Made by a program: the position numbers and the translations under genes
The notes under the pieces: generated by a model
Databases searched by the model: none
What the model was told of the DNA's origin: nothing
What the model saw: only the letters and a program-made list of their open reading frames with translations
Shown here: positions 32,115 through 42,321 of the stretch, piece by piece
Layout of the letters: every line of letters begins with the position of its first letter
How positions within the stretch are numbered: position 1 is the first letter of the stretch
Assembly: GCA_015179045.1 (NCBI GenBank)
Contig: WHUZ01000018.1
Location: forward strand, 1-64,000
Direction of reading: 5' to 3'
DNA length: 64,000 bases
Origin: Kalaharituber pfeilii
Lineage: Eukaryota > Ascomycota > Pezizomycetes > Pezizales > Pezizaceae

Positions 32115-33765
32115 ACAGTCGAACCCTTGGTTGGCGGAAGCGTTGCATGGGGTCATCAGGAAAGAACGAGTCTGCACAGGTCTACTCTTACCCACCGTAA
32201 TCCGCTCGTCCTCAACTTATTTTTCATTGGAATATATGTGGGCTCTCCGGTATGCGACAGTGATCCAAAACTTACTGCAACAGACTATTTCAACAGACCA
32301 ACAGCGGCATGCGATTAATGATATTTTCTTTTTTTTTTTTTTAAAAAAAAGGGCAACAGCACCTAATTGCCGAAACCATTACAGCATAGAAAGCATGGAC
32401 TATGTAGCAGTATCGGCGCAGCTTCCTGATTCTTCTTTCAATTGCCTTTTCTCCTCATAGCCTCCTGGTTCATCCGGTTTAGTAGTAGTTACATCAAGAA
32501 GCTTATAGAAATCAAACATGCTTTTGATGCTGCTTCGCCAACGCAGAAAATTCGAATGCCCTTGAAGCTTCTCGATTTCTGCTAATCGAATTGCGGAACC
32601 ATGGCATAGTCATGGCGAATAACAGCTGATGCGAGGTATAAAAGACCGAGAGGCAGTAGGCGACTGGAAGCAGAGGGCAACTGGAAGCAATCGGCGACTG
32701 CAGTCAATGGGCGACAGGAGTTTGAGAGCCGGAGTAGAGAAGAAAGAGTAAGAAGAATAAGAGGGTAGTATCCAAAATAGAGAGGGTTGAGCTTGCACAT
32801 CGGGCTCATAACCTGAGCGAGGTTACGCGTCAGTTATGAGGTCAGGATTGAGAACGGGAAGTTGCATTGTCTATCTAGTCGAAGAAGATATAGGGTTCTT
32901 ATATGGTCAAAAATTAAGGTGCCGCGTGAATATTGGATATTGGAGGAAACAGAAGGCGTTTCCGAGGAGAAACAATTCCACAGAAGAGAAGAAACATTTC
33001 CGAAGGAATAAAAAGAAAACTTTCCTAAGGAAATAAAACAAACATAACCGAAAAAAGAGACTAGACAGGGGAATCAAATAACCGGATTCAGGCTATATGT
33101 TCTAAAAAAGAATTTTCTCACTTATTCCCGGGACCAGTCTTCGGATTCAGGTAAGACCTGTCTTAACGAATTTCTATATAACATGTTCGTGCTAATCCAT
33201 CCAAATCTACATAGAAAGGGGGTATAGGAAAAGCACAGAATGGAGGTGAAAAGGTAACTGGATGAAATCTGCTAATTATCATTATACTCATGCACACAAA
33301 CCGTGCGCCAAGCAGAAAACAAAAAAAAGAGAAGGACCATGACATTTAGCTGCATAAGTGGTTGGCTGTGCTTCATTTCTGCGGTAACTAGGTTTGCCCA
33401 GCTGGAATAGAGCGGAATGTTTCTGTCTTCTTACCCCCCACATGGAATTGAACAGGGGGACCAGGATTTGTACCGGAATAGCTGTTCCTCAAAAAAGCTA
33501 TGCTAGACACGCAAATCGAGTTCTCCTCCGGCTCCAAAGCTACGCGGACATTCTGCCAACCTGTAACCAGATTCGTCTGGTTGTCCATTATGGAAACTAC
33601 AAGCCTGACTGTTTGCTGCCTCTCTCTGGTCCTATTTGCCAATTCATATGTGACAAAGCTATGAAAGCTACGTGGTAGTGGACCCAGAGCTCGGTATTGA
33701 CCGGGTAATATTGATAGTCTGTTGACCCTATGCCTACTGAACTCTCGGACAGGACCGTATAAAGT
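32115..33765 (-). mobile_element. Copia-like LTR and gag remnant, copy 2
   Basis: Homologous to 15550-20997 without the two LINE insertions. It carries its own micro-insert at 32306-32353. On the minus strand the probable LTR begins TGTCCGAGAG at 33751 and ends near 32830; gag (ISEIEKLQGH type) lies at about 32640-32370. The left edge abuts a GTTCGTCGGTAGGCCAGAAC motif. Confidence 0.7.
32306..32353 (+). mobile_element. Micro-retroposon family A, 48 bp, truncated inside hairpin
   Basis: CAACAGC at 32299-32305 and 32354-32360 brackets the insert; the empty site is at about 15730 (ACCAACAGCACC). The insert begins GGCATGCGATTAATGATATT and then has a T-run followed by an A-run, an unusual tail. 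Confidence 0.85.
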
Positions 33766-34639
33766 ATCCCTTGGGCTGGCAAGTGACGACTTGCCATGCA
33801 TTGCATTGCATTAGTGGCACTTGGCGATAGTTTTGTTTACCAGTTGGACTGAAAGCAACAGAAGCTGGCCACTCCGCGGTTCGAACTTAGAGCCTGGACA
33901 ATGCAATGCATGGCAAGTTTGTATCTGCCAGTCCAAGGGATAATGCCAAGGGTTCTAGTGGGCGAGTTTGAAGTTCGCGGAAAAACGGGAAGAGGGGCCG
34001 AAGCTTCCTCCGGATTGCCGAGAGCTAGTACTCCTTTCTCTTGCATCCTGTCAGAAGGCAAAACGAGTCGAGCTGTATCCTCCAGCAATTAACGATTTCG
34101 CGCCAGTTTACTCCCAACTGCTTCTCGGGATGGGTCTGGAGATCTTTAGGCCTCTTTGACTGCCCACTCATACCGCCTCCTGCCTTCTGCCGGTTCATCC
34201 GGCAGAGAATTTCATCGGCCCATCCAACATGCCGGGCTAGATGCCTTTGGCTTCACTAACCCCCTCAGAGAGCACAAATCCCTTTCATCGGGAAGAAGCA
34301 GTTCCCGTTCGTTTCCCGTTCGTTCCCCGTTCGTTCCCCGTTCGTACCCCAGCCTGCCCGGAGCAGGAGAAGCGTGAACGCTAGATTTCATAGCTTTCAT
34401 TTTCGGACTCGCCCGAGGGTCCACTTGTAAAGAGGGGACGTTGCTACCAATATCGCAGGCCCCTCTCGAGGGAGTTGTGGCGAAAGAAAGATGTCTGATT
34501 GAAGTCTATTGTGTCTATCTCCCTGATAAGAGAGGAAAAGAAGAAGAGAGGAGAGAACCCCGGAAAAAAGTCCAGAGCGAAGACCCCTATCCTCCTCCTC
34601 TTCCACAACAGGCAGGATTTCCTTAATAGGAAGGTTCCA
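33766..34639. other. Spacer, no supported gene
   Basis: Includes a short CGTTCGTTCCC tandem at 34305-34350 and an inverted TGCCATGCATTGCATTG / CAATGCAATGCATGGCA pair (33792 and 33900). Frames of 60-83 codons have no recognised domain. Confidence 0.45.
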
Positions 34640-34700
34640 ACCCATACCTACTCACACTTGTTGTAGAAGACATTGATGATAGTTCGGTCCAAGATTGACT

Positions 34701-34760
34701 TTTTTTGTTTTTTTAATATCATTATTCGCATGCCGCCCTATAAGGTATGGCGAGTAACAG
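34701..34760 (-). mobile_element. Micro-retroposon family A, 60 bp
   Basis: GATTGACT at 34693-34700 and 34761-34768; empty site near 21085. Own strand CTCGCCATACC-TTATAGGGCGGC, GCGAATAATG, A-rich tail. Confidence 0.88.
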
Positions 34761-35127
34761 GATTGACTCATGCGGAACGTTAGCTTGATCTACTTAACCC
34801 TTTCGTCAACTAACTAGAAAATCTTCACATGTGGATAAGTTACCCTGAAGTGATCCCCGGATGCATTCATAACAACTTTTGCCCTGCGGAGAGTGACTTT
34901 GTCTAGCGGCTAATGTCCAATTACTCCGGAATGTGTGGCGTGCGTCGCAAATCCGCCAAGAGCGAGCATACCTCCTTGTGCCAGGGTCCCAGGAGGATAC
35001 TGGTCATCGAATAAGCCGGAAAACTCAATGCAATCCAGAGTAGCCCCAATGATATTTCCTTCAGAATACACAAACCTCCACTCTGGCATTGGGCCCCCAG
35101 GCGTGCACTTGCCTCGATCTCCTCGAC

Positions 35128-35184
35128 TGCCCTGCCATGGCGAACAGCTGCAAGCGGGGTTACGTGAAATACAAAAAAAAAAAA
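35128..35184 (+). mobile_element. Micro-retroposon family B, 57 bp
   Basis: GATCTCCTCGAC at 35116-35127 and 35185-35196; empty site near 21436. Insert CCCTGCCATGGCGAACAGC, AAGCGGGGTTACGTGAAAT, A-rich tail. Confidence 0.93.
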
Positions 35185-35287
35185 GATCTCCTCGACAGAC
35201 TTTGTATTAAATGCAGCATAGATACTGGCGAACCCTGCTCATTGGGTAGTTCTGCCGTAAAATCTCGAGACGAATATCCACAGGGGA

Positions 35288-35345
35288 CCTTTTTTTTTTA
35301 AAAAAATATCATCTTTCGTGTGCGGCCCTACGGGCTATGATGAGA
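35288..35345 (-). mobile_element. Micro-retroposon family A, 58 bp
   Basis: CCACAGGGGA (35278-35287) and CCACCGGGGA (35346-35355); empty site near 21535. Own strand CATCATAGCCC-GTA-GGGCCGCAC and A-rich tail. Confidence 0.88.
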
Positions 35346-35640
35346 CCACCGGGGATCGCCAGCTGCGTTCAAGTCACACTATGGTCAGCATGTCCTGGAA
35401 GCCATTGTCACTTGGGATGGTTACTTGTCCCGCTTAGCCTCCAGTTTTTCTTTTGGTACCTAACGTCGAACTCTGCCCAGTCACCACCAGCACTTTCTTA
35501 CAGTGAAATTAGGTCGATTTTTGATAGGCCTTCCACTGCAGTAGATTTAGCATAAGCTGTATATATAAGTGGGGCATGTCCACGTAACGTTCCCGAGTTT
35601 TCTCAGGCATCCACTGAGCCTTCCACCTAGAGGGGAAGTT

Positions 35641-36224
35641 CGTGAAGTGGATAGGAGAGTGGATAGGAGGGTACTCACTAAGTACACCTGGCTGCAGACT
35701 GGGAAGGGCGGAGCCATGTGGAGGAGGAAGATCCGCAGAGAGGAGGAGGTGCGCTGCACCTGCCGGGAGGCGTAGAGGGCAGGGCACGTCGTGTTCGAGT
35801 GTGGCGAGCAGGAGCGGCCCAAAAGGAGTCATCTGCCAGCGCTGGGAGGACTTAGAGGAGAAAGAGGAGGCAGGAGGACGTAGTGGGTGACCTGGTCGAG
35901 GAATGGTTCGCCAGCATCGACCTGGGCTAACCGAAACACCTGGAGGATGCCTGACGTCCCCAGTATGCACACGTAGAGCAGGCAGATAGGCACTCAGATG
36001 CTGAATCTGCCCCCGGGTATGTGAATCCCTGCCATAGTCTGGCAGCCTGTATGAGGGGTTACGTGACCAAAAGGAACAAAAGGGGCATCATGCCATGGAT
36101 AAGTCAAGTATGGAGTGCTGGTGCAAGTTCAGTATGTAGTCGTGAATCAGCAGCCATGGATATTTTTGCAGCTTAGTCGCTCTTGGCATCGTGGAAATGT
36201 CAGAAATTAGGTAATAATCAAAGT
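35641..36224. other. Spacer with a degenerate LINE-like tail
   Basis: GTGGATAGGAGAGTGGATAGG is a short tandem near 35645. 36027-36075 (CCCTGCCATAGTCTGGCAG, GGGGTTACGTGACC) resembles a diverged family B tail without a real poly(A). No gene supported. Confidence 0.4.
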
Positions 36225-36730
36225 GGATGTGATGGCCCTTCTTAGCATCCGCCTTAGTCTCGTGACTACATCCGCCTCCCCCCTGCCCTCCTCACCCTCC
36301 TTCTGTGCCTCCCATGATCCCAAATCTCTCGCTCTTACCTGCTACAAAACCTCACGCTCAGTAAGCGTCAACCCCAATGGAATGGCTTCTCCGGAACCCA
36401 GCATTGCGCCCATTTTTCAGGTCCCTCCTGCTTGGCCACCAGACAGGGGAGGCTGCACATCCTGGAGCACACAGAGAATTTGAACGCACTGCTATATACT
36501 GTATAGCAGGATGATCTCTATGACAGGAGCGCAGAACCTTGGCGCAGGGATAAAAACCCTCCCTGAGAGCCACGAAGGAGGCAAGCGAGACAACCCTTGC
36601 AGCAGACTGAAAGGATCCTGTACAGTATTCCCACAGATCAAGCGCCCGGCATGTACAACATGCTTTGCAAGCGCGGACCACTCTTCAGCCTTGTGCGTAT
36701 TGCAAACCCCCCAAAAGCAGCTCATTTGCA
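36225..36730. repeat. Dispersed repeat module, copy 2
   Basis: Near-identical to 23500-23965. The minus-strand frame MVRACKACCTCRALDLWEYC is kept. Flanks differ from copy 1. Confidence 0.75.
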
Positions 36731-37044
36731 TGTTCGTTGAGTCGATGAGTCCGGTTTGATCGGATTGAAGCTGACTCTCTGCACCCTGTGCCTAGATAAT
36801 AAGGAGCTGTTCTATTTGAGAAAAGTACGATGGACTACATTTGTCGCACCAGAAGGCGAGATCCATCCTGTATGAACACATGATCGGAATTCTTCAGCAC
36901 AGGAAGATGATTGGAATCTAAAGCTCAGAGTCACTGCCCACTGCTAACTACAAAGGCGGATTGAATCGCATGCAACTACTGTTCCTCCTCACTACACTTC
37001 ACCTGTCCCTATTCCTGCTGTTCCACCGGCCCTGCTGTGCCTGC
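36731..37044. other. Spacer without recognised feature
   Basis: No gene, RNA or repeat recognised. Confidence 0.4.
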
Positions 37045-37084
37045 AACCTCATACAAGCTACGCATATCAACATATTATCATGAT

Positions 37085-37137
37085 CTCGCCATAGCCCTTA
37101 GGGCGGCACGCGAGTACTGATATAAAAAAAAAAAAAA
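37085..37137 (+). mobile_element. Micro-retroposon family A, 53 bp
   Basis: ATATTATCATGAT (37072-37084) and ATATTGTCATGAT (37138-37150). CTCGCC..GCCC-TTA-GGGC..GCGAG and poly(A). Duplicate of 7432-7483. Confidence 0.92.
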
Positions 37138-37416
37138 ATATTGTCATGATTGGCTTATAGCAAGTGTGGCTGTGCTGGTTTATATACAAAATGGCAACCA
37201 TGACGTTATCACAAGCATAGTAGCACCTGAGCCAAGACCTTACAATACTGCGCTAAAGTTTAATACCTTTCATTTTTAGAAATTGCTGCTCGTGAGGTAA
37301 TAATAATGGTAGCATATAGCACTATTGTGACAATGACTTGGATTCAGCTTGCGTCTCACTTTTTCTGTTGTTATGTCTTACTTCAGCTCATATCTTAGAA
37401 CCTTGAGGAAATCGAA

Positions 37417-37455
37417 GGGCAGCCTGCGAGTAATAATAATACTAAAAAAAAAAAG
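37417..37455 (+). mobile_element. Micro-retroposon family A, 39 bp
   Basis: GGAAATCGAA at 37407-37416 and 37456-37465. Insert starts GGGCAGCCTGCGAGTAATA and ends in poly(A). Duplicate of 7114-7152. Confidence 0.85.
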
Positions 37456-37673
37456 GGAAATCGAATCACAAAGAAAGCAAGCTATCAATTCTATATAAAT
37501 GACCTTACTTATAAGACTCCTGAAGGCCCTTCTATAGATTACGTCTACTGTATCCTAACTCACTGTGCTTTTTACACTTACCGTGTCCTTTATACTCGCT
37601 ACGCTAGGGCCCTTTACACTCGCCGTGCCCCGGGAACACGCCGACGCCCACACCAGGGCCCGCAAACACCAGG

Positions 37674-37904
37674 ATGCGGAAAGGTAAAACGGCATCCGCC
37701 ACCGATCCGTACGCCTTCAAGAGACAGCTTGATGACAAAGAGGCAAAGAAAATTGTCACAGCACCCGCGGTCACCCAAGACAGCTCCCCACCCGGCGCCA
37801 CCGCGACAAGCCAACCAACCCCCGCGCCCATCCCCGCTCCCACGCACACGCCGAAGACCAATCCCCCTCACGCAACCGGTAAATCTCCCACCCATCCAAG
37901 CATC
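37674..37904 (+). pseudogene. Pro-rich ORF fragment, possibly LINE ORF1, cut by MULE-C
   Basis: The frame starts MRKGKTASATDPYAFKRQLD and continues with AKKIVTAPAVTQ and a Pro/Thr-rich stretch. At 37905 it runs into the MULE-C inverted repeat. N-terminal Lys-rich and Pro-rich sequence is common in LINE ORF1 proteins, but no finger or RNA-binding motif is visible, so the identity is open. Confidence 0.35.
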
Positions 37905-38043
37905 CGGAATGTCTCTGTCCAGTCACTCTCTGACTGGACAGAAGCCGGGATAAGTGACGCTAAACTATATATATATCTAAAGCAACCGCTAAGCCACTAG
38001 TACGTACAGCCCATGTCCACATCGCATGCCTACATCGATCCAC

Positions 38044-38586
38044 TTATTCCAAGGTCCTGCGTGAGTGTAGAACAATAACATCCTGAGTGTGATTGTCTGC
38101 ATCATCGTACTCTGGTATCTCTTCAGCTAGCTCCAGCGCTTCAGCCACCTTTTTACGTGAGTGCAGTACGATAATATCCTGAGTATGATTGTTAGCAATA
38201 TTATCGCACTCTTGAATAGCTCGACGTTTAGCTAATTCTGCTTTAGCCACCTTAGCTCCAGTAGGCCCACGAGCTGAATTAATGCGTGTTGGATTACGTG
38301 AGGTTGGTATGCCAGATGCTGTTCGAAACTGTGTCCAAAAGCTTGATTCTGGAGAAGGTACAATAGTAGTTAGAAAACTAGGAGTTTTCCAACGATTTTG
38401 TAGCTCTTGGACGGTATCTTGAAACTCTCGAACTTGATGTACTGCTAGATAAGCAGGTTGGGCGGCAAAATGGCTCTCAAGATTGTATGCTGTCTGAACG
38501 AAGCTATGCCGGCCTTGGATATCAGGAAGAAGGTTAGGTACCACCAGTGGTGCAGGTAACGAAGCCTTGGTAGTATCAAGCGTCAT
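38044..38586 (-). pseudogene. MULE-C transposase C-terminal fragment
   Basis: A 180-codon frame from MTLDTTKASLPAPLVVPNLL. Near the end a PTGAKVAKAELAKRRAIQEC region corresponds to MTSAELAERTAAARNTRKRR in MULE-1, and NHTQDIIVLHSR (twice) corresponds to TQATQDVILVASR. The tail repeat NHTQDxIVLHSR is duplicated. The SWIM region upstream (38670-38880) is decayed. Confidence 0.7.
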
Positions 38587-38601
38587 AGTCCATTGTTGAT
38601 G

Positions 38602-38656
38602 TTTTTTTTTTTTTATTTTATTACTCGCATGCCGCCTAACAGGCTATGGCGAGGAC
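38602..38656 (-). mobile_element. Micro-retroposon family A, 55 bp
   Basis: CATTGTTGATG (38591-38601) and TATTGTTGATG (38657-38667); empty site near 45885 in MULE-C copy 2. Own strand CTCGCC..GCCT-GTT-AGGC..GCGAG, showing compensatory change in the inner stem. Confidence 0.92.
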
Positions 38657-39086
38657 TATTGTTGATGAGGGTCCCATGCTGACTTGTTAAGATGCCAACG
38701 AGGATGGATTAGTGATAGTGGTATTGACTTTTCAAGAAGATAAAATGTACGTAGAAAATGGTGACAAGGAATAGCATATTAGAGAATAATTGAGCATGTG
38801 GTACATGCAATATTTCCCATATCTCTGGCAGAATCTGAAGCTTCATAAGTAGGAGATGATGCAGCTTGCCATTCATGCTTTAGCATGTTGATGTAATACA
38901 GTGTAACCTGTGTCTATAACTGTGAAAATGCTCCAATACCAGTACTATCTAAATGAAGTGGCAAGCGACGTTTAAGCCGACTACAGTTCTCAACAAATAA
39001 GATATCATCGCTGACTTTATCAAAGTAACGTACCTTTTGATATATATATTAGTCATACTCATACAATAAAATAGAAGAACTACTTT

Positions 39087-39571
39087 GTAACGTCGGTGGC
39101 TGGGCTTGGGCGGAGGTCTTGCCAAGGGGTACGGTCAGCTTGGGTATCGGCGGCGGTTCGGCGGCTACGGCGGCTCGGCGGCTAGGGGTCACGGAATACA
39201 GCGGCGGAGGAGTAGGAGAAACCAGACGGGTCTATTGATTAACAAGACAACGGACAAGGAGAAGAAGAGCTATCTACAGAGGCGGGCTTGGGGCCCTTAT
39301 ATGCTGGGGAATTGACATAGAAAGGGAATACAGGACTATAACGATATGAGAAAGAGAATCTGGAATGCAAGAGCGGCAATAGTGATGCTAATATTGGAAG
39401 GCATATCAATGAGCTGTCAGAGGGCTAATCAACCGGACCGGGACGGCTTGTCAAGCCTTTCCGAGTCGGCTATTAGTAAGGTCTCACCTTCCGGCTTGGC
39501 ACGTCGGCTCGGCTTGACTTGTCGGCTGCGGAAAAGGATGATATCGATGCGTGCGTAGGTAGGCTGTGACA
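39087..39571 (-). mobile_element. Gypsy-1 3' LTR, 485 bp
   Basis: Runs TGTAACGTCGG to GGCTGTGACA on the plus strand, so both strands start TG and end CA. It is followed at 39572-39585 by the purine-rich tract (GGGGGGGATAC on the minus strand), which fixes it as the 3' LTR of the minus-strand element. It lies inside MULE-C copy 1. Confidence 0.8.
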
Positions 39572-41590
39572 GTATCCCCCCCTCTAGGTGGCGAGCACCT
39601 GCGAGGCCTAGGGCTTTGGTTTCGGCTTGTTTGGATACTGCTGGTAAAAGAGTTTTACTAGGTCAGGTGCATTCTCCAAGTCTGTAGCAGGCTGCCAAGA
39701 GGGCTCGTTGTAACCTTTCCACTTCACCAAGTACTACAGATGACGACGATAGAGCCTTGAGTCCAGAACAGCCTCAACTTCCCATTCTTCTTCACCATCA
39801 ATGATGACAGGCGGCGGCGGCAGTTCTACCTGTCCTGGTAGTGGATCTTTGGCTGCAGGTTCCAATAAGGATACATGGAACACAGGATGGATTTCATCGT
39901 GTGGGGAAGTTCAAGCCTATAGGCATGAGTGCCAACAGCTGCCAGCACTTTGAATGGGCCTACATTCTTGTGGTCAAGTTTCTTGCAGGGTCATTGAGTG
40001 CTCAAGTGCCTGCTTAATGACCAGACATGGTCTCCAGGTAGGAGCCTCGGTGCTAGGATCCTACTATGGTTAGCGTACTTGGCTTGCCGGAGTTGGGCAT
40101 GCTGTATTTCGGCCTTTAACATCCCATGCAGCTCAGTCAGCTTGTTGACATGATCTTTGGCATTAAAACAGGCTATTCCTCTAGCGGCAGTAGTAGTAAC
40201 GGCCGTGAGCATATTGTTGGGGAGGGATCGATGAACCATGAGTGGAACCCGAAGTTTGCCTAGAATGGAAACATTTTGGTGGACTCAGAAATGTGGTTGT
40301 TGGCTGCGAATTCAGCTATAGGTAAGAACTTTAACCAATCATCTTGCTGATAGCTAACATAGGCCCTTAGGTACTGCTCCATGACAGCATTTATTCTTTC
40401 TAATTGTCCATCCGTTTCTGGGTGGTAGGCTGTCGATAGCCGAGCTTCAATATTTCGAAGCTTGCATAGGTGTTGCTAGAATTCGGAGGTAAACTGGGGC
40501 CTCAGTCTAATATAATTGAATGTGGTAGGCCATGGAGCTTCCATACATGATCAAGATACAGCTGAGCAAGGTCTTCAATGGTAGCAGTTTCCGTTGAGGG
40601 GCATAGATGTCGCATCTTAGTCAGTCGGTCCACTACCATCAGGATAGCATTAAATCCCTGATACTTGGGCAATCCAATGATGAAGTTCATAGTGAGGTGC
40701 TGCCATGGCTGCTCGGGTAACTCCATTAACTTCATCGTTCTGTAAGGGGCATGCCGGGAAGATTTTACTCGTTAGTAGGTGTGGCAGTTTCTGTAGTACT
40801 GTTCAACATCCTTATGAATCGAGGGCCAGGTGTATATTCTGAGGATCAGTTCGAGAGTCTTGGCCACTCCTGGATGCCCAGCAGCAGGCAGGTCATGATG
40901 TTCTTGGATGATGGCAAGTTGGAGGGGGTGTTAGAAACCATGAGCCGAACACACGCGAAACAGTCCGAGCGAAACAGTCCGAGCGAAACAGTCCGAGTGT
41001 GTAAAACATCCGAACATCTGCGATGGCCTAAGCACTCCGAACATCCGCGATGGCCCAAACACTCCGGACTGAGTATTCCATATTAGGCAGTCCAAATACT
41101 TAGCTGTTCTGTTCACTGGTTTTGTATGCAACTTCGTGTTATAGAGTTTTTGTATATATATGAGCTCTGGAAGCCCCGTTCTTGATTGATCATTAGAATC
41201 GAATACACACATCTCTGAGCCTATTCCTCTGTACTCCTTTTCCACACGGTCGATAGGACAAGATTTTCTGGTTTTAAAACGACTTGATTCTGGTGTTCGA
41301 GCCATTCATCCTCTCCCTTAGGGAGGTCTCTTGACCTTCTAGTGAGTGCATTGGGCTTACCACTAGCTTTTCTAGGATGGTACACGATCTTGAAGTTGAA
41401 GTAGGAAAGGAATTCGGATCAACAAGCTTGTTAGCAGTTCAGCATTTTAGTCGTCATAAAGTATTCAAGGTTCTTATGTCGCTGAGGACCTCAATGATGC
41501 CTTTGGCATCTTCTAGGTGCGGTCTCTATTTCTCGAAGGCTCTCACAATCACCATGAGCTCCTTGTCATAGATCTCGTAGTTGTACTTGT
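39572..41590 (-). pseudogene. Ty3/gypsy pol fragment: RNase H and integrase
   Basis: On the minus strand, 41590-41300 encodes RNase H (YNYEIYDKELMVIVRAFE, then NLEYFMTTKML). 40920-40760 has the integrase His/Cys region (HHDLPAAGHPGVAKTLELI, with YYRNCHTY). 40735-40500 has the integrase core (LTMNFIIGLPKYQGF, VVDRLTKMRHL). 40239-39990 is the integrase C-terminus (LRQAKYANHSR, LLPGDHVW). Multiple stops and an LTR-like insertion (40929-41260) disrupt it. RT, protease and gag are missing; the upstream side is cut at 41590 by repeat R. Confidence 0.82.
40929..41260. mobile_element. Putative solo LTR inside gypsy-1
   Basis: A 332-bp block TGTTAGAAACC..GATAGGACA separates the RNase H and integrase parts of gypsy-1. 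It starts TGT and ends ACA, and holds three CGAAACAGTCCGAG repeats and two CATCYGCGATGGCC repeats. The 5-bp flanks do not match, so the solo-LTR reading is tentative. Confidence 0.55.
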
Positions 41591-42310
41591 TCTGGCCTAC
41601 CGACGAACATTCCGGTTCGCGAACCGGCCAGGCCCATTCGCGAATCGGCCAATTCGTCGGTGGGCCAGAAGATTCGCGAATGGGCCAGCCCACCGACGAA
41701 CACTGGTTTAGTACAAGTACCACTAGGTACCTCTACGTACTACTAGTGATTGAGTATAGAGAAACATTCTGCTACCAGCGTTAATTGATAAGCCAGTTAC
41801 TGTGTGCTAGCACAGCCCTATTGCCACTGACAAGTTGCCACCTACGAGTTGCCACTTGAAAGTTGCTGTCGGTGATAAGTTGCTAATATGAGTAGCAAGT
41901 TGCTACTTCTTACTCACATACTAGAAGATAATACAGATAATTTAATTAATAATTCGCTACGCTTCTAGACTACTGTAGTTAAGAAAACAAATTTGTAATC
42001 ATAACTAAATTATTGTTAACCGAAATACTAGAAGAAAATTACTAAATATGCTTCTAGTATTTTTCATACTCTAAGCGAAATTTTGGAGTGTTATCTTCAT
42101 AGGTAAAGATATCCGGAATCCTCCGCCATTCTGGTATTGTATTGTGGCAGTAACCGAGATAGCGTTGATGCCAAGAATGAAAATTTTGGTGGTTGTATTA
42201 CCAGAAACAGTAGTTAGTAAAATCTCTGCAAGTGCCAAGTATCCGCTTTAAGCAAGTTACAACCTCATCCCTTTGTCACATTATTAACTCAATAAATTTA
42301 ACACTATTCT
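41590..42310 (-). repeat. Dispersed repeat R, copy 3 (inverted)
   Basis: Starts GTTCTGGCCTACCGACGAAC with TTCGCGAA palindromes. The body is the reverse complement of 24280-24780 (for example the AATGAAAATTTTGG region). It separates gypsy-1 from the LINE at 42322. Confidence 0.7.
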
Positions 42311-42321
42311 ACACGATTCAG

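Larger units (their letters stand above)
34640..35640 (-). pseudogene. Truncated paralogue of the gene at 21130-22545, with three micro-inserts
   Basis: Aligns with about 20990-21835 (last three exons) and has base changes plus three insertions, at 34701, 35128 and 35288, that break the frame. The intact paralogue gives the empty site for all three. Homology is lost near 35640, in the small third exon. It is clearly non-functional. Confidence 0.82.
37045..37619 (-). repeat. Inverted segmental duplicate of 7013-7548 plus minisatellite stub
   Basis: Reverse complement of 7013-7548, extended at 37565-37619 into three or so units of the 18-bp minisatellite. Both embedded micro-retroposons (37085-37137 and 37417-37455) correspond to those at 7432 and 7114. 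Confidence 0.85.
37905..39086 (-). mobile_element. MULE-C copy 1, truncated by gypsy LTR
   Basis: Starts CGGAATGTCTCTGTCCAGTC, with an internal palindrome, matching the MULE-C end at 45129. The interior encodes the C-terminal transposase region on the minus strand. At 39087 it is interrupted by the gypsy LTR. Confidence 0.78.

Noticed and set aside
34305..34350. CGTTCGTTCCC tandem as a CRISPR-like array
   Set aside because: Units are adjacent and about 11 bp, with no spacers. It is a short tandem repeat in a eukaryotic sequence.
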